64,000 nt of DNA from Apteryx mantelli (taxonomy: Eukaryota; Chordata; Aves; Apterygiformes; Apterygidae): the NCBI RefSeq assembly GCF_036417845.1, contig NC_089994.1:17130001-17194000 (forward strand), read 5' to 3'. The translations under genes were made by a program, and so were the position numbers. Every line of letters starts with the position of its first letter. Position 1 is the stretch's first letter. A model generated the notes under the pieces. That model had not been told where the DNA came from and ran no database searches. It worked only from the letters and a program-made list of their open reading frames with translations. Below, one piece after another: positions 61,175 to 64,000 of the stretch.

Positions 61175-64000
61175 GTAAGTATGATTTGAAACCATCATAT
61201 AGCTGACAGATGGTATTGTCTTTTTTTTTTTTACATCTACAGAATGAAGTAGCTTTTATTTCCTAAGAAAAGTGGTGTTTCATTTGGATTCTAAGTTGTG
61301 GATTAGTAAACAAATCTTCCTGTGCAACAAACTTTTATAAACAAAGCCTTTGAAAATGTTTTTACTTCCAGCTTAGATAACAGAAGAATTTATTGCTCTC
61401 TGCTTAGCCAACAAAAATAATGGTCTTGAAGATACAAGTTTGTGTTGCTGAGCTAATAGACTTAGTGCAATGGCAGCAGTTTTATGCAAGTGTGCATGTT
61501 TAAGCTCTTCTAAGGAGCCTATTACCAGAGTACATAATTCTAGGAAGTCTGGGTTTTGAAGAGTTGGTAAACCTTTGTACTTAAGAACCTGGCAGGTTGA
61601 ATCCTCTGCATACATGCCTTATTTACAAGCCTAGATTTTTAATAGTGAGGTATTTCACCCCAGGTCCTAGGCCTTCCTTACGCTCCTCCCCAAGGATAGG
61701 ACCTTTTACCCCATTGAGAACAAACTTGTTAGTATCCAGCCTACTACCAAATCCAGTCTATGGCTGATCTTTACATTCCTTTCTGAACTGGAGGATGTCT
61801 TCTGTATAAATAAGTCCCTTTTACATATGTTCAGGAAGATAAAATAAATCAAGCATGCAGAATTACAGCTGAGGTACCTAATACCTTAACTTGATGGCTC
61901 CCTCCAGAAGGATGGACATCAACAAGAAGCAGCATCCTCTCCTCCCTTAAAATATTTTTAATTTATATATTTATTTGAATTCAGTTAATTAGCACTCCAT
62001 AACAAGTGACTGCTTAAAGACTGCTTCTGGTCTTCTGGTTCACCTAACAAATTCCAAAGCCCTCAATGGCAGCAGAAATTCCACTAAGTAGTTCACACTC
62101 TCACAGGTGGGATCATTCTCCTAATCTTTGAGGATGTAATTGAAATCAGCTAAGGCTTACAAACTTTAGCTTTTGATTATTCTGCTGTGGAAGAGATGGA
62201 ACAACTGCTGACTCAGAAATGCTTTGAGTGTTTCTACATGCACCCAAGGTCAGAGTTTTTGGAGGCTGTAGAACCACAGGAAAAGAAAAAGCATGCCCCA
62301 GGATAGGCTCCAAGTGGCTGGATGTTTTTGAGTTAAGAAGTGTATTCTCTTTCCTCACTGGAACTCCACATACCAAGTTATGCATGGATCATTTGCCAGT
62401 TACTATGTCCCAGCTTGGGAGAAGGAAGGTTCCTGTCCAAAGTACAACAGATGTTCAGGAGGGATCAGGTGCAAGAACTGGAGAATGACAGATAGCCACA
62501 AGAGCTGGTCTGTAGGCAGCTCCCCTTCCCAGAGGGAGCTGAAGAGACAACATGACTATAGAAAAGTGAATTTGGGGCTGTTGGCTTTGGGGACAGGATG
62601 GTCACAGGGGAGAGCAGGGAGCTCCTCCAGTGCCAGCAGGTGGAGCTGCCAGCAAAAGAAATGGCAAAACACATCAGCCTTCTCAATGAGAGGACTGGTG
62701 CAGCAATTCCGTTCAGAAAATCCCGTCATTATCAGCCCATACTTACTGCCAGGTTCGGCAGCTTGGGTGATATGGAGATATTGGTAATTGTTGTAATTCA
62801 TCTCTGCTAGCTACCCTGGCCTGTCCAGCAGAGTCAAGAGGTGTTTAGGGTGCTTGGTACCCTCCACCAAGATACAACACTGTGATGCTTCTCACGATGT
62901 GGTCAGTGAGTACTGTGCAGCTGACAGAGCAAAGCACTAGTGCCTGCCCCTGCTTGGCTCCCTGGCTTATGGGAAGATCAGTTCAGTGGGAGGCAGCCAT
63001 GAGGCCGGAGTGCTGTCTACCATTGACCTGGCTTCCCAGTGACCTACAGAAACAAAATCCATCATCCCAGCCACAGATAATAGAATTGGTTGGAGCTGTG
63101 ATCATTCCCTCTTCCCCAGTCAAAACCAGCATGTTTTCCTGAAGGCAAGGTCTAGTCTTTACAAGTGCTTCTAGCCATACAGCTGCGTCTGATTGCTGAG
63201 CTGCACCTGAGGATGTTAGACCAGATATTGATATAAATATGTGACAGTGTGTGGCAGACTTTACCTGCATCACCTTCACATCCAGCTCACAGGCGTTTAT
63301 TCTCTGCCGTGACATTAGATAAGCAGCCTGGTCTCAGTATCATGTCATAATTCTGCAGAACTGGTTTCGTGGCTGGACTCCATGCTTTTAGTCCCTTCCC
63401 AAAGATGTGAATCAAGGACATGTTGGGAACTCACAAAAATAAATCCGTTGACAAAATGGTGCTGTGTGTGAGTATCTTGCAGCCCTGATTGAAGACCTTG
63501 GTCTGACATTTCTTCCTTTCCATCAAAATTTGGTGGAAATTTTCTAACAGGGCACCTGTGCATAACCAGGCACTATATAACAACAGAGGGAATGCTTGCT
63601 TCTCATTTCTTTGTTTAGAGACCATCGAACTATGGACTTGTTACCATCAGAATGGGTCAACAATAGCTCTTTATCTCTTTGGGTATGAACAGCCTGGCAG
63701 ACTTCCTAAACTGGCAGCCTATGAATAGTTACAAGTGTTTTTGCACAGATCTGTAATAGGAACAGTATTCTCTGAGGCCCTCAATAGGCCAAACAATATG
63801 ATACACGATAACAATTGTGTAAAACTGAGATGTCTTTCTTAGGTTGCCTTTCTGATGGAAGTGAACTTTTTCAGTGTTTCTTAGCTCTGAGTTGCAAATA
63901 GTGTGTCAAAGGGAAATACTAGATTCATCTACTATTTATTGAATGTATTATTTATTTATTGGGAATGTTGCCAGAGTTAGGCCTGATGCAAAACTGATGT
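61175..64000 (+). other. TCTN1 intron 6, running off the window
   Basis: No seventh TCTN1 exon (expected to begin with a segment like human VPDSRKKVPI) was found. The part at about 62150-63650 is GC-richer and holds many overlapping short open frames, but no family can be named. A CTCF-like core CCAGCAGGTGGAGC (62633-62646) differs at one position from the consensus. Confidence 0.5.

Overview
The window is vertebrate nuclear DNA, most likely from a bird (another sauropsid cannot be excluded). The genes are split into short exons with GT/AG borders, introns are AT-rich, and three short CpG islands mark promoters. The order VPS29-RAD9B-PPTC7-TCTN1, with these orientations, is the gene order of human 12q24.11. 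Four to five genes are read by joining exons whose phases agree and whose translations I recognise from memory of the vertebrate proteins; no database search was run.

Layout. (1) 1-7.7 kb, + strand: the last nine coding exons of KNTC1 (Rod, of the RZZ kinetochore complex). (2) 8-12.8 kb, - strand: complete VPS29 (retromer), with a 12-base microexon. (3) 12.5-13.4 kb: a CpG island shared head to head by VPS29 and RAD9B. (4) 13.1-23.6 kb, + strand: complete RAD9B (9-1-1 checkpoint clamp paralogue), 11 exons. (5) 24.2-47.5 kb, - strand: complete PPTC7 (mitochondrial PP2C-type phosphatase), 6 exons, with a 10 kb first intron and a long 3' UTR. (6) 47.0-48.2 kb: PPTC7 CpG-island promoter. (7) 48.2-55.3 kb: space between PPTC7 and TCTN1. 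It holds a candidate unnamed - strand gene with three phase-compatible exons, and a roughly 31-35 bp minisatellite beside the TCTN1 promoter. (8) 55.3 kb to past the right edge, + strand: the first six exons of TCTN1 (Tectonic-1, ciliary transition zone).

The genes do not form one pathway. They act in the mitotic checkpoint, endosome recycling, DNA-damage signalling, mitochondrial phosphatase control and cilium gating. The shared logic is architectural: VPS29 and RAD9B share a promoter region, while KNTC1/VPS29 and RAD9B/PPTC7 end tail to tail a few hundred bases apart.

Most notable are the candidate gene at 50.45-54.12 kb, the minisatellite whose units repeat a ZNF143-like core next to TCTN1, the KNTC1-VPS29 junction (these genes are about 12 Mb apart in human), and a few compact inverted repeats. 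I saw no retroviral, Polinton, CRISPR or operon-like system and no recognisable recent transposon.
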